Source: an uncultured Eubacteriales bacterium (lineage in GTDB: Bacteria; Bacillota; Clostridia; Oscillospirales; Acutalibacteraceae). From it: DNA of 52,779 nt. Made by a program: the position numbers and the translations under genes. The notes below the pieces were generated by a model. The model saw only the letters and a program-made list of their open reading frames with translations, was not told the origin of the DNA and ran no database searches. The DNA is taken from NCBI GenBank assembly GCA_900316345.1, contig ONCR01000003.1, forward strand, positions 1 through 52,779. The letters are read 5' to 3'. Below, in pieces: positions 1 through 8,446 of this stretch (the stretch's first letter is position 1; the number at the start of each line of letters is the position of its first letter).

Positions 1-191
1 AGGGTAAAGAAATAGTAAAGCATGCTCATGGCCAGCGTCTTGCCAAAGCGACGGGGCCTGGTGATCAAAGTAGCCGCCGCATGGCCGTCAATCAAGGTCT
101 TCACCAGCTCTGTCTTATCCACATAATAATACTGTTCCCGTACCCTCTTGAAATCATCTTCCCCCACGGGCATCACATAGTGCTGCTTCAT
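1..191 (-). CDS. AAA-ATPase-like protein, N-terminal fragment
   Basis: The gene starts at 191 (ATG behind a clear AGGAGG) and runs off the left edge, so only about 63 residues are visible. They read as the start of the AAA-ATPase-like family (Pfam AAA-ATPase_like), which usually carries a PD-(D/E)XK-type domain at the C-terminus; that part is outside the window. Visible marks are the N-terminal FKRVREQYYYVDKTEL segment and a P-loop-like TRPRRFGKTLAMSML. The role of this family is unknown, and it is often multicopy in gut bacteria. Codon choice (CTG, AAG, GGC, GTG) differs from the genes after ~1.2 kb, so this gene belongs to the foreign-looking block at the left end. Confidence 0.75.
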   Translation of the reverse strand, partial: MKQHYVMPVGEDDFKRVREQYYYVDKTELVKTLIDGHAAATLITRPRRFGKTLAMSMLYYFFT

Positions 192-268
192 GCCTGCACC
201 TCCTTATCATAGACCTGGAACTCCGCGAAATTGCAAGGAACAATCCAGCGGGGGCGCTCCGAATTCGC

Positions 269-326
269 AAAAAAGCGTCAAATGCTGTAAAGCCTTTATC
301 AGCAAGGCTTTACAGTACATTGACGC
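269..326 (-). terminator. Intrinsic terminator of the HAD gene
   Basis: A long inverted repeat, with a 12-bp arm (CTGTAAAGCCTT and its complement) and an outer 7-bp arm (GCGTCAA/TTGACGC), is followed on the minus strand by a run of six T. It lies just downstream of the HAD stop codon at 343. It separates that gene from the AAA-ATPase-like gene, which starts at 191 on the same strand. Confidence 0.8.
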
Positions 327-342
327 TTTATTGGCGGGATTT

Positions 343-1164
343 TTACTTCTTCTCTCCGCACATGCCGCTCTGCAAAAGTTCCCTGATCTGCACCATGACC
401 CCGTGCTCGGCGTTGCTCTTGGCTTCGAATCTGGCCAGTTCCTTCACCTTGGGGTGGGCGTTGGCCATGGCGTAGCTATAGTATACGGAGCTCATCATCT
501 CCGCGTCATTCATGTAGTCGCCGAAGGCAGCGCACTCCTTGGGAGTGATTTTCAGCTTCTTCTGCACCTGCTGGATGGCCATGCCCTTGTTGATGCCGAA
601 GCCTATGACATCCACCCAGTAGGCGCTGGCCAGCACCACCTGCAGGCGGCCGTTGAATTTCTTCAGATAGGGATAGATGGTCTTATCTGCCTGGGCGCTG
701 GGGTCAAAAAAGGACACCTTGATAATCTCATCATCTATATCATCGAAATTTGCCACGGCCTTAGCATGGGTGAAATACTTGTGCATCTCTGCCTGGAATT
801 CTTCCGTATACTGATGTTCCAAGGCGTAGGCGCTTTTCTTGCCGCAAGCTACAGCATAGCCGGAGGTATTTTCCAGAGCCGTCCTGAGCACCTTCAGGGC
901 CAGTTTCCTAGGCATGGGGCTGGAGGAAATCTCCTTGCCCTGATACATCACCATGGTGCCATTTTCAGCCACAAATAGGAAATCATTCTTGTAGGCTGGG
1001 AAACTGTCCATCAGAGAATAATACTGGCGGCCTGAGGACGGGGCAAAAAGCACCCCATGGGCCTTCATTTCCTCTACCACCTGGGGAAATTCCTCCGGCA
1101 GATTCCCCTGCTCGTCCAAAAGAGTGCCGTCCATATCAGAAGCAATTATTCTGAAGCCTGTCAT
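343..1164 (-). CDS. Cof-type HAD-IIB phosphatase, 5' region at a junction
   Basis: A 273-residue HAD-superfamily IIB hydrolase of the Cof type, a cytosolic phosphatase family acting on sugar phosphates and similar metabolites; the substrate cannot be told from sequence. Motif I is ASDMDGTLLDE near the N-terminus (nucleophile and acid/base Asp). Motif II is SSGR, and the C-terminal motif is AAFGDYMNDAEMM (GDxxND type). The cap region lies between them. I chose ATG 1164 because the family begins a few residues before the DxD motif; the frame stays open to 1182. There is no SD before either start, unlike the neighbour at 191. The likely reason is that the native upstream region has been replaced by unrelated sequence from ~1165 on. 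Base composition is visibly GC-richer than the genes to the right. Confidence 0.85.
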   Translation of the reverse strand: MTGFRIIASDMDGTLLDEQGNLPEEFPQVVEEMKAHGVLFAPSSGRQYYSLMDSFPAYKNDFLFVAENGTMVMYQGKEISSSPMPRKLALKVLRTALENTSGYAVACGKKSAYALEHQYTEEFQAEMHKYFTHAKAVANFDDIDDEIIKVSFFDPSAQADKTIYPYLKKFNGRLQVVLASAYWVDVIGFGINKGMAIQQVQKKLKITPKECAAFGDYMNDAEMMSSVYYSYAMANAHPKVKELARFEAKSNAEHGVMVQIRELLQSGMCGEKK

Positions 1165-1756
1165 AAATATCATCATAGACATTGAAAAATCTTCCCTGGG
1201 AATCTTCGCCCCTTACGCTCATTCCCGTTGCCTTGGGCTGAATTGTAATAGTTATTGTTCCGTTTTTATTATCAACTACATTGCAGGCGGTAACATCATC
1301 AACAGTGAGCATTGACTTTCTGTAATCATGTTTTTTATCGTTATCCTTTGAAGGGTCAGAGCTGAAAGAAGGTGCAAGGCCGCAAGGCTTTGGAGCAAAC
1401 ATGGAATCGACAACAGCGGGAACAAGTTTGTTAATTATGGGGTTCGTTTTACCGTCAACCAAAACATCGTCGATAACAAAATTATCGTCTCCGAGAAGCT
1501 TGTATGCGGTAGCTTTTTTACCGTTCTTTGAGTATTTTTTCGTAAGTGATTTAGTATAGTTATATGCTTTTACATAGTAATCAACAACGTCGGCATAGCT
1601 TTCAAACGATATACCGCCGTAAACACCGGGCTTAAAGCCGTCAATCACCGGTACGTCTTCAACCGATTCACCCGAAACGGCCATAGCCGCCGTTGGCGTT
1701 ATCAATATTGAAAGTAACATTGTAAAAACTACGAATATTTTTAATGCTTTTTTCAT
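1136..1756 (-). CDS. Exported protein, C-terminus lost at the junction
   Basis: The frame starts at 1756 (ATG, SD AGGAGG) and encodes a signal peptide of about 27 residues (MKKALKIFVVFTMLLSILIT, then an AMA-type cleavage region). A soluble extracytoplasmic domain follows, with motifs such as GYx-type Tyr-rich segments (YADVVDYYVKAYNYTKS) and a beta-rich stretch NKNGTITITIQPKA. I do not recognise a named family. About 197 residues look native. After the segment GRFFNVYDDI the frame runs a few codons into the HAD gene and stops, so the true C-terminus is missing. It is isolated: 352 bp separate it from ktrA upstream. Confidence 0.65.
   Translation of the reverse strand: MKKALKIFVVFTMLLSILITPTAAMAVSGESVEDVPVIDGFKPGVYGGISFESYADVVDYYVKAYNYTKSLTKKYSKNGKKATAYKLLGDDNFVIDDVLVDGKTNPIINKLVPAVVDSMFAPKPCGLAPSFSSDPSKDNDKKHDYRKSMLTVDDVTACNVVDNKNGTITITIQPKATGMSVRGEDSQGRFFNVYDDIYDRLQNNCF
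1155..1175. other. Probable sequence junction (chimera or rearrangement)
   Basis: Two unrelated minus-strand reading frames meet here. The frame entering from the right encodes an exported protein and ends a few codons later at 1136, inside the HAD gene. The HAD gene entering from the left has its first codons here without an SD. GC content and codon use change at the same place. No insertion sequence, tRNA or long repeat marks the point. Confidence 0.6.
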
Positions 1757-2020
1757 AATATTCCTCCTAAAATTAAAAATGCGTACAGCTAAAGCCATAC
1801 GCCAAAAACGCGGCTCCAACTGTCGCCAAACAATCCAACATATAATCAAAATCGTAATATGATGATTTAGAGCCTGCATTTTTATCAAAACAGATAAAAA
1901 TAGCATGCTTCGACTTTGAAATAATATTCAGTTGGATTATTTGGCAATTGAATTATAGCATATTTTACTATAATAATCAATAAGCAATTATTGTAATGGA
2001 TTTTACTACTAAAATAGAAT

Positions 2021-2085
2021 GAGGGGTAGTTACAATCCCTCAGTAGCATAAATGCGAAAGCTCCCCTTACACAGGGGAGCTCTTT
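2021..2085. repeat. Interspersed GC-rich hairpin repeat
   Basis: Within the 352-bp gap 1757-2108, otherwise AT-rich and apparently empty, lies a two-hairpin element: GAGGG/CCCTC enclosing GTAGTTACAAT, then a perfect 9-bp stem AGCTCCCCT/AGGGGAGCT with loop TACAC. The phrases TTACAATCCCTCAGT and CTCCCCTTACACAGGGGAG match, from memory, a short interspersed repeat common in gut Clostridia. The second hairpin is followed by CTTTTA on the plus strand and could act as a weak terminator. Confidence 0.55.
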
Positions 2086-2108
2086 TATGAATACGTATAC
2101 GCTTTTAT

Positions 2109-2756
2109 TTAAAGATGGAAGCATTTGCTGACGGACTTATAATCGCCCATAACCAGAAGCGTCATATCCTTTGAAAGCACGGTATCGGGCATAACGGGAC
2201 CGCTGAGCTTACCGTTTTGCTTAATGGCAATTATATTGATACTATGCTTTTTTCTTACATCAATATGGCCTATACTGTGCCCTATCCACAGCATGGGAAC
2301 GGGGACCTCAAAAATAGCGGTTTCCTCATTAACCACAATGTAATCAAGAAGATTTTTACTGCCGTACTTGATGGCCGACCATTTTGCAAGCTGTTTTTCG
2401 GGATACAGAACCTCGTCCGCCCCGTTTCTAAGCAGGAATTTTTCCTGGGCGTCGCAAGAGGCTCTTGAAACAACAAACTGTGCACCTAATTCTTTCAGCA
2501 TACTCGTTGTTTCAAGCGAGCTTTGAAAGTTCTTGCCTATTGTTACGAAACACACGTCAAAACTGCTTACGTCAAGCGCAGCCAAAAAATCGTCGTTTGT
2601 ACTGTCGCCAATCTGCGCGTCGGTAAGATAACGCATCGTTTCGTTTACTCTTGATTCATTTTTATCGATTCCCATTACCTGATGACCGCGGCGGTTGAGT
2701 TGCTCTGCAAGATGCGTTCCGAAACGTCCGAGCCCTACTATAAGTATTGATTTCAT
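2109..2756 (-). CDS. ktrA: KtrA-type potassium uptake regulatory subunit (RCK)
   Basis: A 215-residue cytosolic RCK protein that gates a KtrB-type channel by binding nucleotide. The N-terminal Rossmann domain has GLGRFG at residues 8-13 and the acidic residue at the end of strand 2 (GIDKNE, D31). A TrkA_C-like domain fills the last ~75 residues. The size matches KtrA (about 220) rather than two-domain TrkA. It is the last gene of the run trkA-trkH-ktrB-ktrA, 8 bp after ktrB. KtrA C-terminal domains are known c-di-AMP receptors in Firmicutes; binding by this protein is inference. Confidence 0.88.
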   Translation of the reverse strand: MKSILIVGLGRFGTHLAEQLNRRGHQVMGIDKNESRVNETMRYLTDAQIGDSTNDDFLAALDVSSFDVCFVTIGKNFQSSLETTSMLKELGAQFVVSRASCDAQEKFLLRNGADEVLYPEKQLAKWSAIKYGSKNLLDYIVVNEETAIFEVPVPMLWIGHSIGHIDVRKKHSINIIAIKQNGKLSGPVMPDTVLSKDMTLLVMGDYKSVSKCFHL

Positions 2757-2764
2757 TTTTTCTC

Positions 2765-4093
2765 CTATCCTACCGTTACTGTTTCAAGCGGCAATTTTGA
2801 ATTTGTATTGGTTTCTTTTTTCAAAGCGGCGTAGATAAGCGTAAGCCCGCCTACCCTGCCGATAAACATAAGTACAATCAATATACCCTGAGCCAGCCCG
2901 CCGAGCTGCGTTGTAATGCCGAGCGTAAGCCCAACGGTACCTATTGCAGAGGCGGTTTCAAACAGGCACTGATAAAACGGAATACCCTCCGAAATGCTGA
3001 TAACGCTTGCACTGCCGAAACAAAGAACAGTGTACATAAGAAGCAGCGTTGAGGCAGTTCTTATAGTGTTGTTATCAATACGCCTTTTAAAGCAATGCGC
3101 GTCGCCCTGCTGACGGAAACACGAATGAGCGTTCGCAATCAAAACCGCAATCGTGGTTGTTTTCATACCGCCTGCCGTTGAACCGGGTGAACCACCGATA
3201 AGCATAAGCACTATCAGTACGGACTGCCCAGCCGCCGTCAAGCTGTTTAAATTAATTGTATTAAATCCTGCAGTACGCGCCGTAACGGACTGAAAAAGTG
3301 AAGATAATATACGTTCATTAAGCGGCATATCTTTTAAATCGTAAAAGAAGAACATCAGCGCAGGAAAAATAATAAGCAATAAGCTTGTAACAAGAACAAT
3401 CTTTGACTGAAGCCTGTAACGCTTAAATCTGAGCTTATTGGTAATAACATCGTCCCAGGTCAGAAAACCGATACCGCCGATGAAGATTAAGAGCATAATA
3501 ACGACGTTTACGCCGATATTCCCGGTAAAAGAGGTTAATGAGGAATACTCGCCCGTGCTGCTGCCCATAACGTCAAACCCTGCGTTACAGAAGGCTGAAA
3601 CCGAGTGGAACACAGCCATACCGATTCCTTTTGCACCGTACCTTGTAACAAAGAACGGCATAAGCAGCAGCGCGCCGACAAGCTCAATTAAAAAAGTTGA
3701 TATAATAATAAATCTGGTTAAATCAACTATTCCGCCGACCTTCTGGGCGGATAACGCCTTTTGCATTGTACTGCGCTGAACAAGCGAAATTTTTCTTCCC
3801 GAAAGAAGAGAAAATGACGCCGCAACGGTTATTATTCCGAGGCCGCCCGTCTGAATAAGAACAAGGATGACTGCCCTGCCGAAAAGCGACCAGTGGCTTG
3901 CGGTATCGCGCACTACCAATCCCGTTACGCAGACTGCAGAGGTTGCGGTAAACAGAGCGTCGCCGAAATGAGTGGATACTCCGTCTGAAGAGGATAGCGG
4001 CAGCATCAGGATAAAGGTTCCCAAAAGAATAATTCCGGCAAATCCAAGAATAATAATGCGAAACGGCGTAAATATCTTACCCGAATTGCCCAT
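2765..4093 (-). CDS. ktrB: KtrB-type potassium/sodium transporter membrane subunit
   Basis: A 442-residue integral membrane protein of the TrkH/KtrB superfamily, which has four M1-P-M2 repeats. Filter-like segments include AVCVTGLVV, FCNAGFDVMG, TARTAGFNTIN and AIGTVGLTLG, each with the conserved glycine. The length and tight spacing to ktrA (8 bp) identify it as the partner of KtrA. It follows trkH by 19 bp with an SD (AAGGAGG), so all four potassium genes are probably cotranscribed. Confidence 0.9.
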   Translation of the reverse strand: MGNSGKIFTPFRIIILGFAGIILLGTFILMLPLSSSDGVSTHFGDALFTATSAVCVTGLVVRDTASHWSLFGRAVILVLIQTGGLGIITVAASFSLLSGRKISLVQRSTMQKALSAQKVGGIVDLTRFIIISTFLIELVGALLLMPFFVTRYGAKGIGMAVFHSVSAFCNAGFDVMGSSTGEYSSLTSFTGNIGVNVVIMLLIFIGGIGFLTWDDVITNKLRFKRYRLQSKIVLVTSLLLIIFPALMFFFYDLKDMPLNERILSSLFQSVTARTAGFNTINLNSLTAAGQSVLIVLMLIGGSPGSTAGGMKTTTIAVLIANAHSCFRQQGDAHCFKRRIDNNTIRTASTLLLMYTVLCFGSASVISISEGIPFYQCLFETASAIGTVGLTLGITTQLGGLAQGILIVLMFIGRVGGLTLIYAALKKETNTNSKLPLETVTVG

Positions 4094-4112
4094 AACCGCT
4101 TTCCTCCTTTTT

Positions 4113-5600
4113 TTATTTATGAAGTCGTTTTTTGAGCCTGTGGTTACCCTGGGTAAGGGTTTCCTGCCAGATTCTGGGGGTAAAGAGAATTAATATCGGA
4201 TAAAGCTCAAGCCTTCCCACAAGCATATCAAAGATAAGCACAAGTTTTGAAAGGGGGTGGAAAAACGCGAAGTTTCGCGCAGCGCCGCACTTGTCAAAAC
4301 CGGGGCCGATATTGTTTATAGTCGCCATTACCGCAGAGAAGTTCGTTTCCGTATTATTGCCCTGTGCGGACAGGATAAAGAACGAAACCGCGATAATACC
4401 TATGGCGGTGAGCGTATAGGTGTTGATGGATTTTATAATGCTTTCATCAACCGGCTTGCCGTCCATTTTAATCTTTTTAACGCTTTTGGGGTGAATATAG
4501 TAATAAAGCTCCCTGAAGGCGTTTTTAATAACAATAACGATACGCTGAACCTTGACGCCGCCACCCGTGCTGCCGGCGCAAGCGCCGATAAGCATAAGCC
4601 CGAGAAGCAAGCCCTTTGAAAGCTGATGCCACGTGTCAAAATCAGCGGTTGAAAATCCCGTTGTCGTGATAATGGAGGCAACCTGAAATGCAGAATCAGT
4701 CAGCGCTTTAGGCGTACTGCCGTGCGACATAACCTTCAGGTCAAAGAAAACGGCGCCGATTGCAATAAGAATAATACCGAAGTACCAGCGCAATTCCTCC
4801 ATGGTAAACGCTTTTTTGAACTGACGGCGAATGATTAAGAAGTATGCGTTAAAGTTGACGCCGAACATCACCATAAACACGGTTACAACCCATTGTATGT
4901 AATAGGAATAACCGGCGACAGAATCGTTCTTAATACCGAAGCCGCCTGTGCCTGCGGTTGAAAACGAAATCATTAACGCGTCAACAATACGCATACCGCC
5001 GAACTTGAGGAGCAGAGCCTCAAGAAGGGTAAACACGATATAGATTACGTAAAGATAACGCGCGGTTTCACGCATTTTGGGCACGAGCTTACTTACGCTC
5101 GGGCCGGGACTTTCCGCACGGAGAAGGTTGATATTGGAACCGCCGCCCGAATGCGGAACGACCGCCATTATAAACACGAGCACGCCCATACCGCCAATCC
5201 AATGGGTAAACGAACGCCAGAACAGCGTACAGGTTGCAAGGCTTTCAACATTTTGAACAACGCTTGCTCCCGTTGTTGTGAATCCCGACACGGTTTCAAA
5301 CAGCGCGTCAATAAAACTTGGTATTTCGCCCGTAATCATAAACGGAAGACATCCGAAAACCGAAAGCACAATCCATGAAAGCGCAGTTGCAACGCAGCCC
5401 TCTTTTAAGTGAAATACAGTGTTTTTAGGCTTTTTAATTCCGAGCAAGCCGCCGCACACTACGCATATTGCGGAAACAATCAGATAAGCCGTAAACTCCC
5501 TTTCGCCGTAAACTAAACCTACAATGGTAGGCAGAAGAAGGAGCGCGGCTTCAAGAATTAAAACATAACCTAAAATTCTTCTGATAATTGAAAGATTCAT
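4113..5600 (-). CDS. trkH: TrkH-type potassium transporter membrane subunit
   Basis: A 495-residue membrane protein, longer than KtrB and with the two extra N-terminal helices typical of TrkH. Pore-loop segments are GFTTTGASV, GTGGFGIKN, TTTGFSTADF and NIGPGFDKC. The start is set at 5600 (MNLSIIRRILGY) because it lies one base after the trkA stop; an upstream in-frame Met at 5654 would overlap trkA by more than 50 bp. It pairs with the two-domain TrkA encoded just upstream to form a K+ uptake system distinct from KtrAB. The C-terminus is basic (HRLKKRLHK). Confidence 0.9.
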   Translation of the reverse strand: MNLSIIRRILGYVLILEAALLLLPTIVGLVYGEREFTAYLIVSAICVVCGGLLGIKKPKNTVFHLKEGCVATALSWIVLSVFGCLPFMITGEIPSFIDALFETVSGFTTTGASVVQNVESLATCTLFWRSFTHWIGGMGVLVFIMAVVPHSGGGSNINLLRAESPGPSVSKLVPKMRETARYLYVIYIVFTLLEALLLKFGGMRIVDALMISFSTAGTGGFGIKNDSVAGYSYYIQWVVTVFMVMFGVNFNAYFLIIRRQFKKAFTMEELRWYFGIILIAIGAVFFDLKVMSHGSTPKALTDSAFQVASIITTTGFSTADFDTWHQLSKGLLLGLMLIGACAGSTGGGVKVQRIVIVIKNAFRELYYYIHPKSVKKIKMDGKPVDESIIKSINTYTLTAIGIIAVSFFILSAQGNNTETNFSAVMATINNIGPGFDKCGAARNFAFFHPLSKLVLIFDMLVGRLELYPILILFTPRIWQETLTQGNHRLKKRLHK

Positions 5601-5601
5601 A

Positions 5602-6993
5602 TTACTTATCCAAAATATCCGTAAGCTCGGAAAATCCTTTTTTAGTGGTTGCAATCATTACCGTATCGCCGGGTTTAATACAATCCTGGCCGGATGGAAT
5701 AATGATTTTGCCGTGGCGGTTGATGAAAGTTATAAGTACGCTACTTTTAAGATTAAGGTCCATAAGCGTAACATCCGTCAGATTGGGGACGTCTTCCTGA
5801 ACTCTGAATTCAATAGCCTCAACCCTATGGTTGAAAATATACGAAAGCGTTTCAATTCCGCTTGAACGCGAAGCCTTTTTTGCCCTTACATAAGCAATAA
5901 TGGCTCTTGTGGTAATATATCTCGGATATACAAGCGAACCGAGGTCAAGGTTGTCAATAATATCCTTAAAGGTTATTGACTTAATTCTTGTAATGACCTT
6001 TATATTCGCCTTGCTTACCCTGTTTGCATAAAGATTAAGAAAAATGTTTTCCTCGTCCTTATCCGTAAGAGGAACGAAGGATTCAACGCTTTCAATACCT
6101 TCCTCACGAAGCAAGGCTTCGTCAGTGCCGTCGCCGTTGATAATGACGGCGTTCGGCAGAAGGTCTGCAAGGCGATTGCAGCGCTCTTTATTCTTTTCAA
6201 TAATGGTTACTTTGGTTCCCAGGTGAATGAGCTGTTTTGCAAGATAATACGCGGTGCTGCCGCCGCCTACGATGAGCGTATCCTTAACCTGATGCGATTT
6301 TGAACCAATCTTTTTAAAGAACGCCCTTGCAACCTTACGCGGCGCAACAAACGCAACGATATCGCCCGCTTCAAGCACGTCTCCGCCGTTGGGGATAAAT
6401 ACCTTGCCGTTACGCTCAATAGCGCACACAAGAATGTTTTCCGTTTTGGCGCCGATGGAAGCAATTGACATTCCGCAAAGGATATTGCCGCTTGTAAGCT
6501 TAAACTTAACGAGCTCGGCCTGACCGTGCGCAAAGGATTCAATTTCAAGCGCAGTAGGCAGGCAGAGAATGCGCGCCATTTCGCGCGAAGCCTCCAGCTC
6601 GGGATTAATAATTAACGCCAGACCAAGCTTATCGCGCAGATAGCCGATTTCAATACTGTAATCGGGGTCGCGTACACGGGCAATGGCGGCACAGTTACCG
6701 ACGCGGCGCGCTACCGTGCAGCAGAGCAGATTCAGCTCATCGCTTTCGGTTACGGCAACTATCAGGTTAGCCTCCTTAATACCGGCCTCAATTTGAACGC
6801 CGAAGGATGCGCCGTTGCCGACGATACCCATAATATCGTACATAGCCGTCAGCTCCGCCACCTTTTCCGCGCTCTTATCGACCACGGTAATATCATGACC
6901 CTCGGCCGTGAGCTGTTCAGCGAGGGTTGCGCCAACTCTTCCGCAACCTACAATAATTATATTTAATCCGCTTGCTTTTTTTTGAGAATTCAT
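5602..6993 (-). CDS. trkA: TrkA, two-domain potassium uptake regulator
   Basis: A 463-residue peripheral membrane protein with two tandem RCK units. Rossmann 1 has VGCGRVG at about 15-21 and D39; a first TrkA_C domain spans ~150-225. Rossmann 2 begins IVGGGSTAYYLA at ~241 and a second TrkA_C domain ends the protein. This is the classic TrkA form, unlike the single-unit KtrA at the other end of the cluster. It is the first gene of the potassium operon and has its own promoter just inside the end of the fucosidase gene. No room exists upstream for a c-di-AMP riboswitch, which often controls such genes. Confidence 0.92.
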   Translation of the reverse strand: MNSQKKASGLNIIIVGCGRVGATLAEQLTAEGHDITVVDKSAEKVAELTAMYDIMGIVGNGASFGVQIEAGIKEANLIVAVTESDELNLLCCTVARRVGNCAAIARVRDPDYSIEIGYLRDKLGLALIINPELEASREMARILCLPTALEIESFAHGQAELVKFKLTSGNILCGMSIASIGAKTENILVCAIERNGKVFIPNGGDVLEAGDIVAFVAPRKVARAFFKKIGSKSHQVKDTLIVGGGSTAYYLAKQLIHLGTKVTIIEKNKERCNRLADLLPNAVIINGDGTDEALLREEGIESVESFVPLTDKDEENIFLNLYANRVSKANIKVITRIKSITFKDIIDNLDLGSLVYPRYITTRAIIAYVRAKKASRSSGIETLSYIFNHRVEAIEFRVQEDVPNLTDVTLMDLNLKSSVLITFINRHGKIIIPSGQDCIKPGDTVMIATTKKGFSELTDILDK

Positions 6994-7029
6994 AATTCTT
7001 CCTCTGTAATTAATTATTTATCGTGTAAT

Positions 7030-7058
7030 AATATATCACTATGTAATTTAAAAATCAA
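7030..7058 (-). promoter_or_regulatory. Promoter of the potassium uptake operon
   Basis: On the minus strand TTGATT (7053-7058) is followed after exactly 17 bp by TATATT (7030-7035), about 37 bp before the trkA start. The -35 hexamer lies directly beyond the last codon of the GH29 gene. I see no terminator between that gene and trkA, so readthrough from the glycan operon is possible. Confidence 0.55.
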
Positions 7059-7060
7059 TA

Positions 7061-8434
7061 CTACAAATAAAAGCCGAGCTTTTTTATAACGGGGGCAGAG
7101 CGCGACTGTCTTATAACAAGCAGTGCGCCGATTGAGCTTCCCCTAAGGGGAATGATTTTTTTCATTCCTATAACCGTTCCTCGGTAAGCAAGCCTGTAGT
7201 TACCGCTCGGGCTGAGAAGGTATAAATCAAATTTTTCAACTCGCTGTGAAAAAGCCGTGTCCTCTTCAATAACGCAATATCTGAGCTTTTTTTTCGAATC
7301 GAACCTGAATTCAAGGTATCCGTCGGTTGCCTTAAGCTCGCCGAAGCTCTGCTCAATAACCGGCTCAGACGTAATTGCGCTGATTTTTTTACCGAGCTTT
7401 TTAAGGCTGTTTTTATCTTCAAAACTGATAACTCCTTTTTTATTAGGCGGAACGTTGAGAAGCAAAAACGAATTGTTGCCTACCGAATTCAGATAGATAT
7501 CAAAAAGCCTGCCTGCGCCTTTTACGTTTCCGCCGCCCGGGTAAAACCAGCCCTTGCGGATTGAAACATCAACCTCAGCAGGGTACCAGCAGAGCGTAAG
7601 GCTGTTTTTAAGTGCCTCCCGAGAGCCTAAATCCTCGTCCTTTGAGGTAAAGCTTTGAAGCAGCGACGCTTCCTCCTCGGCGTGCTGTGAGCTGTGGGCA
7701 ACAATTTCGGCAACGGTAAGCGTTGATGAAACAACGCAGTATTCGCACTTTCGCGTTTTGCCCGCCTCATTACCTACCCAGCGGATATCGGGACCGCAGA
7801 TAGCAATATTTGCCGACGGCTGAAGCGTTCTTACAAGGCTGTAATAACGCTGCCAGTCATAATCAAACGCCTTTGCCTCCGCACCCTTCGCACCGTCAAA
7901 CCAAACCTCAAAGATTTCGCCGTAATCGGTTAAAAGCTCCGAAAGCTGACGGCAAAAGAAATCGTTATAACGCTCGGTTGCATAGCATTTTTCGTGCATA
8001 TCCCAAGGGGAAATGTAAACTCCGAACTTAAGCCCGTTTTTTAAACAGGAACGGCTTACCTCCCTTACAACGTCAGTTGCAAGGGCGGTATTCATAACGT
8101 TAAAATCCGTTGTATCGGTATTCCAAAGGCAAAAGCCGTCGTGGTGCTTACAGGTGAGAATAAGCCCCTGAGCGCCCGAGGATTTTACAGCCTTAACCCA
8201 CTGCTCGGGATTAATCTTTTCAATCGTAAAATCCTCAACGGTTTCGGTTGCGTTGCCCCATTCCCTGCCTGTTGCGGTATTCATACCGAAATGCACAAAG
8301 CAGTAAAACGGAGTTTTTGCGTGAAGGAGCTGCGCCTCGCTCGGAACTACCGAAACAAGGCGTTCAACCTCGCTGTCAAAAAGCGGATAACCGCCGTTAT
8401 TCGTTGTCCAGTTTTCATCAAGCTTCAGTTTCAT
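7061..8434 (-). CDS. Alpha-L-fucosidase, GH29
   Basis: A 457-residue glycoside hydrolase family 29 enzyme that releases alpha-L-fucose from glycans with retention. Conserved marks: HFGMNT (~48), the TCKHHDGFCLW block (~94-104), YISPWD (~140) and EVWFDGAKG, whose Asp (D180) is the expected nucleophile. A C-terminal beta-sandwich follows. No signal peptide is present, so it should act in the cytosol on imported oligosaccharides. It is the last gene of the symporter-GH38-GH29 operon, 12 bp after GH38. That setting suggests fucosylated, mannose-containing glycans such as N-glycan fragments; the exact substrate is inference. Confidence 0.92.
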   Translation of the reverse strand: MKLKLDENWTTNNGGYPLFDSEVERLVSVVPSEAQLLHAKTPFYCFVHFGMNTATGREWGNATETVEDFTIEKINPEQWVKAVKSSGAQGLILTCKHHDGFCLWNTDTTDFNVMNTALATDVVREVSRSCLKNGLKFGVYISPWDMHEKCYATERYNDFFCRQLSELLTDYGEIFEVWFDGAKGAEAKAFDYDWQRYYSLVRTLQPSANIAICGPDIRWVGNEAGKTRKCEYCVVSSTLTVAEIVAHSSQHAEEEASLLQSFTSKDEDLGSREALKNSLTLCWYPAEVDVSIRKGWFYPGGGNVKGAGRLFDIYLNSVGNNSFLLLNVPPNKKGVISFEDKNSLKKLGKKISAITSEPVIEQSFGELKATDGYLEFRFDSKKKLRYCVIEEDTAFSQRVEKFDLYLLSPSGNYRLAYRGTVIGMKKIIPLRGSSIGALLVIRQSRSAPVIKKLGFYL

Positions 8435-8446
8435 TTTGATTACCGA

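Noticed and set aside
269..326. Recombination site or attC-like element from the long inverted repeat
   Set aside because: The repeat is followed by six T and lies right after a stop codon, which fits an intrinsic terminator; no integrase or cassette boundary motif is present.
190..978. 262-codon plus-strand frame over the HAD gene
   Set aside because: It is antisense to a clear HAD phosphatase and includes the HAD terminator; the translation has low-complexity Gly/His/Leu-rich sequence.
6994..7060. c-di-AMP riboswitch upstream of the potassium operon
   Set aside because: Only ~65 AT-rich bases separate trkA from the fucosidase gene, too few for the ydaO-type aptamer, and none of its conserved blocks is visible.
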